Assembly: GCA_018388625.1 (NCBI GenBank)
Contig: CP074402.1
Coordinates: forward strand, 2,852,001 to 2,916,000
Origin: Nocardiopsis eucommiae
GTDB lineage: Bacteria; Actinomycetota; Actinomycetes; Streptosporangiales; Streptosporangiaceae
Reading direction: 5' to 3'
Length of the DNA: 64,000 nucleotides
Position 1 is the stretch's first letter. Each line of letters starts with the position of its first letter. The translations under genes and the position numbers were made by a program. The notes beneath the pieces are model-generated. The model was given only the letters and a program-made list of their open reading frames with translations. It was not told the origin of the DNA and searched no databases. This document shows, in pieces, positions 28,537-38,899 of this stretch.

Positions 28537-29507
28537 TCAGCTCCGGTCCGGAGCGGGTTCCGGCTCGGGGACGGCCGGGGCGTCCTCCGTGGCGGGCGTC
28601 GGAGAGCTCGGCACGGAGGTCTGGGCGATGAAGGCTCCGGTCACGATGACGACCGCGCCGACAACCTGGACGAGGCTGAGCGCCTCGCCCAGCAGCACCC
28701 AGGCGAGCACGATCGCGGTGACCACCTCCAGGTAGGCCACACCACCCGCCACCTGCGGCGACAGGCGTCGGATCGCCGAGACCCCGGCGAAGTAGGCGAC
28801 GGCGGTGCACACCAGGCACAGCCACAGCACCAGGGCCCAGCCCGGCAGGGTGAGCGTCCCCAGCGGGAGCGGGTCCGCGAGCAGGTCCCACTGCAGGGTC
28901 CAGGGTTGGGCGAGTGCCCCCAGCAGGACGGCGGCGATCAGCGCGCCGAAGGCGATCACGGCCAGGGGGTCGGTGTCCTGACCCATGGCGTCCCCGAGCA
29001 GGAAGAAGGCGGCCTGCGCGGCCGCCGCGCCCAGGGCCAGACCCACGCCGATGGCGTCCAGGCTCATGCCCGCCCAGATCTCCAGGAGCAGGCCGAGCCC
29101 GGCCACCGCGAGGACGACCCCCACGACGGCGGCGGGGAGACCCGGTCGCGGCGCACCACCCGGACCCACAGCAGCACCAGGACCGGGCCGAGGAACTCCA
29201 CGAGCAGCGCGATCCCCACCGGGATGCGGGCGACGGCGGCGAAGTACAGGGCCTGCACTCCGGCCATGGGGAAGACTCCGTAGGCCAGGACCAGCAGCGG
29301 CCGGTTCCGGGCCGTGCGCCAGTGCCGCACGGCGACGGGGAGCAGGATGAGCGCGGCCCCGGCCACCCGCAGCCAGGTGACCTGGAGCGGGTCCATGCCC
29401 GCGTCCAGCAGTGGGCGGGCGAAGACCCCCGCGCCGCCGAAGGCCAGGGCGGCGGCGAGCGCGAAGGCCAGCCCCGAGGGGCGGTGGCGGGCGGTGTGCG
29501 CGGACAC
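28537..29507 (-). CDS. DMT-superfamily transporter, EamA family (frameshifted)
   Basis: Ten-helix drug/metabolite exporter made of two EamA repeats. First repeat: LAFALAAALAFGGAGVFARPLLDAG, LLVEFLGPVLVLLWVRVV; second: AIGVGLALGAAAAQAAFFLLGDA, VAGGVAYLEVVTAIVLAWVLLGE. The repeats are in different frames, healed by one G at about 29139-29141 (RRDRGLPAAVVG). GTG at 29507 follows GGAG. The proline/acid-rich tail (PEPEPAPDRS) is cytoplasmic. Cargo unknown. Confidence 0.82.
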
Positions 29508-29582
29508 GGGTCACTCCAGGGGGATGGTGGGGAGAGGGGACCTCGTCGAGCATAGGGGGCCGGTGTGCGGGGGTCGGCGTGG

Positions 29583-30095
29583 CTACGGGGTGAGGTCCAG
29601 CTGGGCCCAGGCCACGTCGTGCCAGGCGTCGTGCTTGTGGCCCACCCGACGCATGACTCCCACGTCCTCGAAGCCCATGGCCCGGTGCAGGCCCAGGCTG
29701 GCGTCGTTGGGCAGGGTCATGCAGGCGATGGCGGTGCGCATCCCGCGTGCGGCCAGGCGCGGCATCAGCGCGGTGTAAAGGGCTCGTCCCGCGCCCCGGC
29801 GGCGGCGCCCGCGTTCGAGGTAGACGCTGACCTCGCAGGTCCGGCGGTAGGCAGCGCGGGTACGGAAGGTGCCGCCGTAGGCGTAGCCGAGCACGCCCTC
29901 CTCGTCCTCCATGACGATCCACGCGTGGTGGCGCTGGGCCTCGGTGATGCGCCGGGCCATCTCCTCCTCCGAGGGAGGTTCGAGCTCGAAGGTGATGGAG
30001 GTGTCGGTGACGTAGGGGGCGTAGATCGCCGCGCACGCCGCCGCGTCGGTGACGGTGGCGTCGCGGATGCTGTCGTGCGTGAGCAGGGCGTCCAT
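29583..30095 (-). CDS. GNAT acetyltransferase, phosphinothricin acetyltransferase (Pat/Bar)-like
   Basis: A complete 170-residue acetyltransferase. The opening IRDATVTDAAACAAIYAPYV and SITFELEPPSEEEM are characteristic of the Pat/Bar group; the acetyl-CoA loop is ERGRRRRGAGRALYTAL, and LGLHRAMGFEDVGVMRRVGHK matches the C-terminal motif. The group includes phosphinothricin resistance enzymes but also methionine-sulfoximine and amino-acid acetylases, so the substrate is open. Divergent from a cupin regulator 42 bases away that probably controls it. Confidence 0.83.
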   Translation of the reverse strand: MDALLTHDSIRDATVTDAAACAAIYAPYVTDTSITFELEPPSEEEMARRITEAQRHHAWIVMEDEEGVLGYAYGGTFRTRAAYRRTCEVSVYLERGRRRRGAGRALYTALMPRLAARGMRTAIACMTLPNDASLGLHRAMGFEDVGVMRRVGHKHDAWHDVAWAQLDLTP

Positions 30096-30136
30096 AATTG
30101 AGCATGATAAACGAGGTTGTCCACTATGGTGAACAC

Positions 30137-30697
30137 ATGAGTGACGAACTGGGGCCCGCCCTCGCCGTGACCCTCCAGACCCTGCGCCGCGACCGAGGAC
30201 TCAGTGGCGCCGCCCTGGCCGACCTCTCCGGGGTCTCCCGGGCCATGATCAGCCGGATCGAGAACGGGGACGCCCAGCCCACCGCCGCGCTGCTGGGACG
30301 TCTCTCCGGGGCCCTCGGGCTGACCCTGTCCGAACTCATCGCCCAGGCCGAACAGGGGGACCGTCGCCTGGCACGCCGTGACCAGCAGCCCCTGTGGACC
30401 GACCCCGAGACCGGCTACCGGCGGCGCGCGGTCTCGCCCACCTCCGGGGGATCACTCGAACTGGTGGAGGTGGAACTTCCTCCCGGTGCCCGGGTGCCCT
30501 ACCCGGAGGAGGTGTTCACCTTCACCCACCACCAGATCTGGGTCCTGGAGGGCGTGCTCGCCTTCCGCGAGGGCCCGACGGAACACCTCCTGGAGCGCGG
30601 GGACTGCCTCCAACTCGGCGCCCCCGCGCCCTGCGAGTACCGCAACCCGACGGGGAGTGCCTGCCGCTACCTGGTGGCAGTGACCCGCAGGGCGTAG
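30137..30697 (+). CDS. XRE-cupin transcriptional regulator (beside Pat-like gene)
   Basis: A 186-residue regulator with an XRE helix-turn-helix (LRRDRGLSGAALADLSGVS, MISRIENGDAQPTAALL) and a cupin domain (VELPPGARVPYPEEV, HHQIWVLEGVLAFREG). The ATG at 30137 sits inside a rough palindrome GTTGTCCAC-TATG-GTGAACAC (30116-30136), a candidate autoregulatory operator overlapping the short divergent promoter region. Likely controls the Pat-like acetyltransferase, whose start is at 30095. Confidence 0.83.
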   Translation: MSDELGPALAVTLQTLRRDRGLSGAALADLSGVSRAMISRIENGDAQPTAALLGRLSGALGLTLSELIAQAEQGDRRLARRDQQPLWTDPETGYRRRAVSPTSGGSLELVEVELPPGARVPYPEEVFTFTHHQIWVLEGVLAFREGPTEHLLERGDCLQLGAPAPCEYRNPTGSACRYLVAVTRRA

Positions 30698-30714
30698 CGC
30701 CCGGCTGCCAGGGA

Positions 30715-31550
30715 TCAGCCGGTCAGGGCGGAGAGGAGGACGGGACGCTGCTCGCGCAGCCACCGCCCGCGTCGGGCCTTCGTCCGCTCCCACGCGGCCC
30801 AGCCGCCCGCCCGTTCCACGCTCCGGACGAACGGGGGCTGCCCTGGTCCACCATGTCCCGGACGAAGTCGCGGGAGACCTCGTCGTACTGTTCCAGGGCC
30901 TCGGGAAGGGAACGGCGTTCGGCGTCGCACAGGCCGTAGCCGTCCGCGATCAGGCGGAGCCGGTGCGGGAGGCGGGCGCCGGCGAACTCCGTACGGGCCA
31001 GGGCCTCCGGGGGCAGGGCGGGGCCCAGGTAGAAGGCCAGGGCGGCCAGGTCCCAGACGGGGCGCCCCGGGGCGGCGAGGTCGAAGTCGATCAGGGCGAC
31101 GGCCTCGCCGTCCCGGAAGACCAGGTTCTCCAGGCAGGGGTCGTTGTGGCAGAGCACGGTGCCGCCCTCGGGGTCGCTCAGGGCGGTGGGCCAGGCCGTC
31201 CCGGCGCGCAGGGGAACGTGCTCGGCGGCGTCGTGGTAGCGGCGCAGGAGCCGGGCGGCGCTGGCCACCACGCGGTCCGCTCGGGACCAGGCGGGGAAGG
31301 GAGGAAGGGCCACGTCGCCCTCCACGAAGGTCAGCTCCTCGGTCCCGGGCCCCTCGTCTCCCTCGGCGGGGCGCAGGGCCAGCGGACGGGGAGCACCGGT
31401 GAACCCGCCGCCGGTCAGGGCGGAGAGGAAGTCGTGCAGCGCGGCGGCGTGGGGCGGGGCCACGCGCACCACGCGCTCGCCCCGACGGACGACCGTGTTC
31501 ATCATGCCGCCGCTCAGCGGCTGGTCCCGTTCGTGGTGTCCGGTGCTCAT
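30715..31550 (-). CDS. Aminoglycoside phosphotransferase-fold kinase (frameshifted)
   Basis: APH/choline-kinase fold. The catalytic loop VLCHNDPCLENLVF (HxDxxxxN) and metal loop ALIDFDLAAPGRPVWDLA are intact. The C-terminus changes frame; adding one G at about 30837-30840 links FVRDMVDQG to QPPFVRSVERAGGWAAWE. ATG at 31550 follows GGAGGTCGGAC. About 278 residues. The fold includes drug kinases and many small-molecule kinases of unknown substrate. Ends 18 bases from the convergent cupin regulator. Confidence 0.8.
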
Positions 31551-31721
31551 GTCCGACCTCCGTGCCTCAACGCGTGACGTGCGTGGGAAGTGTGGTGGGT
31601 GTCCCGGATGAACCCGGCCGCGTGTCACCGTTCGGACCCGGTCGTGAGTGGACCGTGAGGCACCGTACCGCGCCGCTGGCGGTCCCGGGAGGAGAAGCCG
31701 CTCAACCACGGCTGATCGCGC

Positions 31722-32765
31722 TCACCCCAGGTCGGGCAGGGGCACGGGGACCGAGCCCTGTTCGAGGGAACGGGCTCCGGCCACCCCCACCAGGGACGCC
31801 GCGACGGCCTCGCGCACGCCGGTGACCGGTGGCGCCCCCTGTTCGACGGTGGCGCGGAAGGCCTGGAGGAGCAGTACCGTGCCCTCCGCGCTCCGGTCCA
31901 CGGCCGCGCCGTCCAGGGTCAGCTCCGGGGGAACGCGCACCTCCTCGCGGGGACGGCCGTCGACCTGGGTCCACCCCTCGGCCCGCACCCGCACGGACCA
32001 GGCCTGGTCGCCCCGGGCCCGGACCGACTCGGCCAGCCCCCGTTCGCCGCGCACCGACACCCAGCTCCAGTGGCTGTCCGGCTCCCCTTGCAGGAAGCCG
32101 TTGCGGGTGAGGGCCAGCGCCCCGGTGGACAGGCGCACCGCCATGACGCTGGCCTGGCGGGGCGCGGTGGTGTCGGCGGTGAAGGCCGTCACCTCCACGG
32201 GAAGCGCGCCCGTCAGGGCCAGGATGGGGGAGAGCGAGTGGGTGCAGTAGGCGGTGGGGGCGATCGTGCCCCGCCAGTGGCCCGGGTCCCCGATGAGGCC
32301 GTTGACGTCCTGGGGCGACATGCCGTGCAGGTAGTCGGCCTCGACGTGCGTGACACGGCCGATCTCGGGCAGGGCCTCGCGGATCAGGCGCACGTGCGGC
32401 AGGAGCACGTAGTTCTCGGCCAGGGAGTAGCTGGCACTGGAGCGGTCGGCCGCCTCGACGAGGCGGCGCCCCTCTTCCTCGTCGGCGCACGCGGCCGTCT
32501 CGGACAGCACGTGCACGCCCCGGTCGAGGAAGGCGACCGCGAGGGGCGCGTGGGCGTCGAAGTCGTTGGCCAGGATCACGCCGTCCAGGCCCGTGTCCAG
32601 CAGGTCGCGCCAGTCGCTCACCCTCCGTGCGTCGGGCAGGGCCGCACCGGCCCGGGACAGCACCGCCGGATCACGGTCGCACACCGCCTCGACCCGCATC
32701 CCGAGCCGATCGCACCAGGTCGCCAGGTGCGATCCCATCCCCAGTCCCACCACTCCCACGCGCAT
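31722..32765 (-). CDS. Gfo/Idh/MocA family oxidoreductase
   Basis: A complete 347-residue NAD(P)-dependent oxidoreductase. Rossmann motif VGVVGLGMGSHLATW at the start, DGVILANDFDAHAPLAVAFLDRGVHVLSETA with the position of the usual EKP motif (here SET), and TAYCTHSLSPILALTG in the C-terminal domain with the likely catalytic histidine. The lysine of the classical EKP is absent (VLSETAACADEE), so classical sugar dehydrogenase activity is uncertain. The ATG at 32765 has a weak ribosome site. Divergent from a GNAT gene. Confidence 0.82.
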   Translation of the reverse strand: MRVGVVGLGMGSHLATWCDRLGMRVEAVCDRDPAVLSRAGAALPDARRVSDWRDLLDTGLDGVILANDFDAHAPLAVAFLDRGVHVLSETAACADEEEGRRLVEAADRSSASYSLAENYVLLPHVRLIREALPEIGRVTHVEADYLHGMSPQDVNGLIGDPGHWRGTIAPTAYCTHSLSPILALTGALPVEVTAFTADTTAPRQASVMAVRLSTGALALTRNGFLQGEPDSHWSWVSVRGERGLAESVRARGDQAWSVRVRAEGWTQVDGRPREEVRVPPELTLDGAAVDRSAEGTVLLLQAFRATVEQGAPPVTGVREAVAASLVGVAGARSLEQGSVPVPLPDLG

Positions 32766-32864
32766 GGGGCGATCATGGCGGTCACCGCGTGGGGCCGCAA
32801 GCGCATCGCGCGCGGTGCCGGTGATCGGCCTCGGAACGTCGTCCCCGGATGATGGAATGCCCGC

Positions 32865-33563
32865 ATGAGGCCGACATCCCCCGACACCCTGGCACCCCTG
32901 GTCCGACGCTGGCAGCGAGGGTGGGCGCTGGCCGCCGCGCTCACCCCGGCGACGGAGGCCGACGGCGCGCTGCACGTACGGTTCGAGCGGCCCAGGAGAT
33001 GGGTCGAGCGGATCGTCCTCGACGCCGACCGGCACCCGGAGCGGACGCTGGCCCTGGCGGAACGGGTCGCCGCCTCACCGGATCCGGACTGGCTCACCGT
33101 GCCCACCCGCGACGCCGAGGCGACCGTTCGGCTGTTGGCCGGGACGGGGCTGGAGGTGGACCCCGCGCACGAGACCCTCATGACCACGAACCTCGTCGAG
33201 CACCCCGCGGCGACGCCGCCCGTCGCCCCCTACACCGTCCACCTGGACGAGGAGTGCGTGGTGCCCGGTCGGGAGACGGTGCTCAGAGCCAGTCTGTCGG
33301 CGCCCGGGCACGTCCGGGCGGGCAGCGGGATCGGCGCGCTGGTGGGCACCGACATGATCGCCCACGCCATCGGGACCGAGCCCGAGCACCGTCGGCGCGG
33401 GCTGGGCTCGGTGGTGATGGGGACTCTGACCTCCCGTGCCCGCGCGCTCGGGGGCCGGGGCGGGCTCCTGGTCTCGACCCCGCAGGGGCGCGGCCTGTAC
33501 TCCTCCCTGGGGTGGCGGCCCCGCGCGACGGTGGTGGTCGCGCGGGCGCCCGGGGTCGAGTGA
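32865..33563 (+). CDS. GNAT family N-acetyltransferase
   Basis: A 232-residue protein. The helical N-terminal ~95 residues precede a GNAT core with HAIGTEPEHRRRGLGSVVM (acetyl-CoA pyrophosphate loop RRRGLG at about residues 166-171) and the C-terminal LLVSTPQGRGLYSSLGW typical of the fold. The acceptor is unknown. Standing alone, about 100 bases from the divergent oxidoreductase start. Confidence 0.82.
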   Translation: MRPTSPDTLAPLVRRWQRGWALAAALTPATEADGALHVRFERPRRWVERIVLDADRHPERTLALAERVAASPDPDWLTVPTRDAEATVRLLAGTGLEVDPAHETLMTTNLVEHPAATPPVAPYTVHLDEECVVPGRETVLRASLSAPGHVRAGSGIGALVGTDMIAHAIGTEPEHRRRGLGSVVMGTLTSRARALGGRGGLLVSTPQGRGLYSSLGWRPRATVVVARAPGVE

Positions 33564-33686
33564 CGACACGGGCCAGAGCGGGGAGCGGTCGAGGAGGTCC
33601 GGAACCGGACGTGTAACGTCGTTGAGGGCCTCGAACGTGGCCGCATCACTGATCGCGTTGACGTCCCCCAGGGCGGTGACCCGTGA

Positions 33687-35089
<1,403 letters not shown>

Positions 35090-35109
35090 GCCGAGTTCTG
35101 CGGACACAC

Positions 35110-35145
35110 GCCGTGCCCGTGTCGCCGGGGCGACACGGGCACGGC
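35110..35145 (+). terminator. gdhA terminator
   Basis: GCCGTGCCCGTGTCGCC and its complement GGCGACACGGGCACGGC form a perfect stem of up to 17 bp around GG, followed by GTTCT. It lies 20 bases after the gdhA stop and faces the end of the leftward membrane-protein gene. Confidence 0.75.
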
Positions 35146-35226
35146 GTTCTCGTCGGTCGGTGGCCGGATCCGTGGGCCCGAGGTGGCCGCCCTTCACTCT
35201 GTTCGGGGCGGAGGGCCGGGCCCGGA

Positions 35227-36459
35227 TCAGGCGTCGACGGACCGGGGACGGTAGGTCAGCCGGCGCAGCAGGACCTCCGCCGGTCCCCGTCGGCCCGCGC
35301 GTTCCATGGCGGCCGCGCCGACCACCGTGAGGGCCCAGGTGGAGACGGCCAGGGCCGAGGCCGACCAGCTCGACAGGTGCGCGCCCAGCCCCAGACCCCA
35401 GGCGGCCATCACCGGGCCCCACACCACTGACTGCGCCAGGTAGCCGCTCATGGACCGGCGGCCCAGGGCACCGAGCCACCGCACCGGGAGTGACGTGGCC
35501 GCCGCCCGCCCGCTCAGCCGGTGCGCCACGAGTCCGAACAGCGCCGCGTAGCCGACACCGGTGAAGATCCCGGTGTAGAAGTTCAGGCCGGTCAGCGCCG
35601 ACACCGGGGCGATCTCGGTGACGACCCCGGTGTGCTGGAGGGCCAGGACGGCGCCGGTGATCCACCCGGCGGCGATGCCCCACACGGCGAGCCGCCGCAG
35701 CAGCACGAGGTGTCGGGAGGGCTCGTCCAGGATCCGGTGACGGGCGGCGAGGACGCCCATGAGGAAGGCGGCGGGCAGCGCGAGTGTCGCGACCCCCGCG
35801 ACGAGCTGGAACGACCAGGTGGTGAGCCGCACCATGGCCGCGGCCAGGTAGGACTCCTCGGCGATGCTGGCGCGCTGCATGTCGGCGGCGGCCGTGCCCG
35901 CGTCGGCGGGGACGACCATCCCCGCCACGGCCACCAGCGCGCCCAGACCGAGCAGGACGCCGATCCAGATCTTGAGGGTGCGGTCCGAGCGCCCGAAGAA
36001 CAGCGGCACCATGAGGAGGCCGATCAGTCCGTAGACCCCGATGATGTCGCCCTGCCAGAGCAGGAGCGCGTGGACGGCGCCGAACACGAGCATCCACAGG
36101 TGGCGTCGTCTCAGGAGTCGTCGGGCCTGGAGGGGGCTGGTCCCCTTGGCCGTCTGGCGCGCGTACATCTGGCCGATGCCGTAGGCGAACAGGAACCCGA
36201 ACATCGTGTGGACCCGGGCGTCCACCACGACGAGGGTCAGCGCCTGGGCGATCCGGTCGGCCAGACCGCCCTCCACCGGGTGCAGGCCCACGGATCCCAC
36301 CTGTGCCGTGTACAGGAAGTACGGGGTGTGCGCCAGGGCGATGAGCAGGAGCATCATCCCCCGTGCGATGTCGGGCGCCAGGGAGCGTTCGGACAGCGGG
36401 GTCGAGCGGATCGGCCCCCCGGAGGGGGGCGGCGCGTGATCAGGGGTGCGGGTGGTCAT
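35227..36459 (-). CDS. DUF418-type membrane protein
   Basis: A complete 410-residue polytopic protein. It begins with a basic/proline-rich tail, then IARGMMLLLIALAHTPYFLY, many helices, FGFLFAYGIGQMYARQ, and a C-terminal DUF418 region with LGRRSMSGYLAQSVVWGPVM, related to the acyltransferase_3-like membrane fold. Function unknown; members are often beside regulators. 20 bases separate it from the upstream gene, so they form an operon facing the TetR gene at 37244 and probably under its control. Confidence 0.8.
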   Translation of the reverse strand: MTTRTPDHAPPPSGGPIRSTPLSERSLAPDIARGMMLLLIALAHTPYFLYTAQVGSVGLHPVEGGLADRIAQALTLVVVDARVHTMFGFLFAYGIGQMYARQTAKGTSPLQARRLLRRRHLWMLVFGAVHALLLWQGDIIGVYGLIGLLMVPLFFGRSDRTLKIWIGVLLGLGALVAVAGMVVPADAGTAAADMQRASIAEESYLAAAMVRLTTWSFQLVAGVATLALPAAFLMGVLAARHRILDEPSRHLVLLRRLAVWGIAAGWITGAVLALQHTGVVTEIAPVSALTGLNFYTGIFTGVGYAALFGLVAHRLSGRAAATSLPVRWLGALGRRSMSGYLAQSVVWGPVMAAWGLGLGAHLSSWSASALAVSTWALTVVGAAAMERAGRRGPAEVLLRRLTYRPRSVDA

Positions 36460-36479
36460 GTCGTCCTTTCAGGGGGTGT

Positions 36480-37130
36480 TCAGTTGCCCGCGTCGTCGAG
36501 CCAGGAGTAGCGCAGGCGGAGGGCGCGCTCGACGCTGCCCAGGGCCGCGCCGACGCCGAGCGTGACGTTGAGCCAGAGCGGCAGGAGGACGGGCGAGGTG
36601 AAGGTTCCGGTCACGTCGTTGACCGGGGGGATCTGTGAGAGGGGTTCGAGGGCCTGGAGCAGGTTGAGGCCGAGTCCGACCACCAGCAGAGCCACCGAGA
36701 CCGCGCCGATCCAGCGGCTCAGGGCCGGGTGTTCGCGGTCGAGGCGGGCGCGTCGTCCCTCGGCGGAGCGGGGGTCCGGGACGAGTTGCCGCTCCGCTCC
36801 GTCGTCGGGGACGTGGTGGCAGCGTCGGAGTCCGAAGGAGCTCGTGGCGACCTCGACACGGCCGCCGGGGACGGGAAGGACCGCGGGCATCGTGGAGCGG
36901 GCGTGCCGTACGCCGTCGAGATACAGGTCAGCCGTGACCTCACCGTCCTCCTTCCGGCCCCAGTGTCGGACGTCGACCGAACAGAGCGTGGTGCGCCCGT
37001 CTGCCTGGCGGAGGGGAAGGTGGAACAGGGATCGGCTCAAGAGCTGCCACCAGCGGAAGGCCTTCAGGCGGCGGCCGTCCCCGGTCGTGACGCGGTGCGC
37101 CGCGCGTCGGCGGCGCCACTGGTCGAGCAT
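36480..37130 (-). CDS. Hypothetical protein with two C-terminal membrane helices
   Basis: 216 residues. A soluble N-terminal domain (MLDQWRRRRAAHRV, TTLCSVDVRHWGRKEDGEV, VLPVPGGRVEVATSSFGLRRCHHV) precedes two hydrophobic segments, WIGAVSVALLVVGLGLNLLQAL and LLPLWLNVTLGVGAALGS. I do not recognise a named family. The ATG at 37130 follows GGAGGAGAAC. First gene of the two-gene membrane operon opposite a TetR regulator; the operator palindromes lie 30-90 bases upstream. Confidence 0.7.
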   Translation of the reverse strand: MLDQWRRRRAAHRVTTGDGRRLKAFRWWQLLSRSLFHLPLRQADGRTTLCSVDVRHWGRKEDGEVTADLYLDGVRHARSTMPAVLPVPGGRVEVATSSFGLRRCHHVPDDGAERQLVPDPRSAEGRRARLDREHPALSRWIGAVSVALLVVGLGLNLLQALEPLSQIPPVNDVTGTFTSPVLLPLWLNVTLGVGAALGSVERALRLRYSWLDDAGN

Positions 37131-37159
37131 GTTCTCCTCCGCCTCTCACCGATCCACTT

Positions 37160-37220
37160 CCAACACAGTGTGTTGGCGACACGAGAGACACTAACACACT
37201 GTGCTAGTACGGTGTACTAG
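37160..37220. promoter_or_regulatory. Three 17-bp palindromes: TetR operator array
   Basis: CCAACACAGTGTGTTGG (37160-37176) is a perfect palindrome around one base; CTAACACACTGTGCTAG (37191-37207) and CTAGTACGGTGTACTAG (37204-37220) each match in 7 of 8 arm positions. The last two overlap by four bases (CTAG). They fill the space between the membrane operon (start 37130) and the TetR gene (37244), as expected for an autoregulated divergent promoter. Confidence 0.75.
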
Positions 37221-37243
37221 TAAGGTGGGGGCAGGAGGTAGTG

Positions 37244-37852
37244 ATGACGGAAGCAGACGACGCCCAGCGGAGCTCGCGCGACAGGATCCTCATCGCGGCG
37301 GCGACGATGGTGGGCGAGAACCCGGCGGAGCGGCCGAGCGTGCGGGCGGTGGCGGCCAGAGCGGGGGTGAGCACCGGCTCTCTACGGCACCACTTCCCCA
37401 CGCAGCGGGCCCTGATGGACGCGGTGCTCGCGGGCATCTACGCGCACATCGCCCCGGGCGAGCCCATCCACGACACGACGCTGCCAGCGCGGGAACGCCT
37501 GGTCGCCTGCCTACGGCAGATCCTCGCGCACGCCGGGACCGGGAACGAGGCGAGGGAGGCCCTGCGCAGGACCTACGAGACCTTCATCGCTTCCGAACCG
37601 ACCGAGGCCGCCCGCAGGACGTACCTGGAGGTCGAGGGGCAGATGCAGCACCGCGTCGAGCACTGGCTCTCCGTGCTCGTGGAGGAGGGAGCGCTCGCTG
37701 AGGGCGACAACGGCAGGCGCGCGAAGTTCCTGCTCACCGTGGTCAACGGCGTCACGCTCGAAAGGGCGTTGCCCGCCTCGGAGTCCCTGCTGGAGTCCGA
37801 GGCCGCCACTCTGTTCGCCGCGGTCGACGGCGTCCTGGGCGGCTGTGTGTAG
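37244..37852 (+). CDS. TetR/AcrR family regulator
   Basis: 202-residue regulator; helix-turn-helix SVRAVAARAGVSTGSLRHHFPTQRALMDA (in parts VRAVAARAGVSTGSLRHHF) at residues ~28-56, then a helical ligand domain. ATG at 37244 has AGGAGG five bases upstream; a GTG at 37241 is too close. It sits opposite the DUF418 operon with three palindromes between them. Its inducer is unknown. Confidence 0.86.
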   Translation: MTEADDAQRSSRDRILIAAATMVGENPAERPSVRAVAARAGVSTGSLRHHFPTQRALMDAVLAGIYAHIAPGEPIHDTTLPARERLVACLRQILAHAGTGNEAREALRRTYETFIASEPTEAARRTYLEVEGQMQHRVEHWLSVLVEEGALAEGDNGRRAKFLLTVVNGVTLERALPASESLLESEAATLFAAVDGVLGGCV

Positions 37853-37873
37853 GAGGGGCCCGGGTGCCCCCGC

Positions 37874-37920
37874 GGTCGGGGCCGGGCGCTGGAAGGACGC
37901 GTCAGCGCCCGGCCCCGACC
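37874..37920. terminator. Bidirectional terminator
   Basis: Perfect 18-bp inverted repeat GGTCGGGGCCGGGCGCTG / CAGCGCCCGGCCCCGACC with an 11-base loop, exactly between the convergent TetR and aldo/keto reductase genes. Confidence 0.75.
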
Positions 37921-37924
37921 GGGA

Positions 37925-38899
37925 TCACCACAGGTGGTGGACCTGGGGACGGATGAGCTCGTCGTAGATCTCGCGGACCTGGTCGTGGGTCTTGGCGTCG
38001 AGCGGCGGCAAGTGCGCCGCTGCCGCGTTGCCCCGGGCCTGATCGGCGTTGCGGGCGCCGGGAATGACCACGCTCAGCCCCTCCTGGTCGAGGATCCAGC
38101 GCAACGCGAACTGGGCCAGGGTGGCACCTTCGGGAACCAGGGGTCGCAGGCGTTCGACGGCCTCCAGGCCGGTCTCGAAGTCAACGCCGGAGAAGGTCTC
38201 GCCCCGGTCGAAGGCCTCGCCCCCGCGGTTGAAGTTGCGGTGGTCGTCCTCCCCGAACCTGCTCTCGGCCGAGAACCGACCGGACAGCAGCCCGCTGGCC
38301 AGGGGGACCCTCGCGATGATCCCCACTCCGGCCTCGCGGGCGGCGGGGAGGACGCGTTCCAGGGGCTTGTGGCGGAAGGCGTTGAGGATGATCTGCACGC
38401 TGGCCACGTTCGGCCGGGCGATGGCGGCCAGGGCCTGGTCGCACGTCTCCACCGAGACCCCGTAGGCGCGCATACGCCCCTCGTCCACCATCGCGTCCAG
38501 GTCGTCGAACACGGCGTCGCTGTCGATGACCGTCGAGGGCGGGCAGTGCAGCTGGACCAGGTCGACGGTGTCCACGCCCAGGTTGCGGCGGGAGTCGTCG
38601 TTCCAGGCACGGAAGTTGCCCGAGTTGTAGTGGGCGGGGTCCTGGGCCATGCGGCGGCCCATCTTGGTGGCCACCGTGAGGTGGGGGTGGACCTTGAGCA
38701 GCTGGCCGACCAGCCGTTCGCTGCGTCCGTCGCCGTAGACGTCGGCGGTGTCGACGAAGGTGACGCCCTCCTCCACCGCCGTGTTCAGGGCGCTCATGGC
38801 GTCCGCCTCGCTGACCTCGCCCCAGGCGGAGCCGATCTGCCAGGCGCCGAATCCGACGGCTCCGACGCGGGCGACGGTACCGAGTTCACGTGTGTCCAT
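37925..38899 (-). CDS. Aldo/keto reductase
   Basis: Complete 324-residue NADPH-dependent oxidoreductase. The catalytic tetrad is visible: D and Y in TFVDTADVYGDGRSE, K in TVATKMGRRM, H in DLVQLHCPPST. C-terminal cofactor motif LSVVIPGARNADQARGNAAA. Resembles the YajO/IolS-type group acting on aldehydes or sugars; substrate unknown. ATG at 38899. Confidence 0.87.
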   Translation of the reverse strand: MDTRELGTVARVGAVGFGAWQIGSAWGEVSEADAMSALNTAVEEGVTFVDTADVYGDGRSERLVGQLLKVHPHLTVATKMGRRMAQDPAHYNSGNFRAWNDDSRRNLGVDTVDLVQLHCPPSTVIDSDAVFDDLDAMVDEGRMRAYGVSVETCDQALAAIARPNVASVQIILNAFRHKPLERVLPAAREAGVGIIARVPLASGLLSGRFSAESRFGEDDHRNFNRGGEAFDRGETFSGVDFETGLEAVERLRPLVPEGATLAQFALRWILDQEGLSVVIPGARNADQARGNAAAAHLPPLDAKTHDQVREIYDELIRPQVHHLW

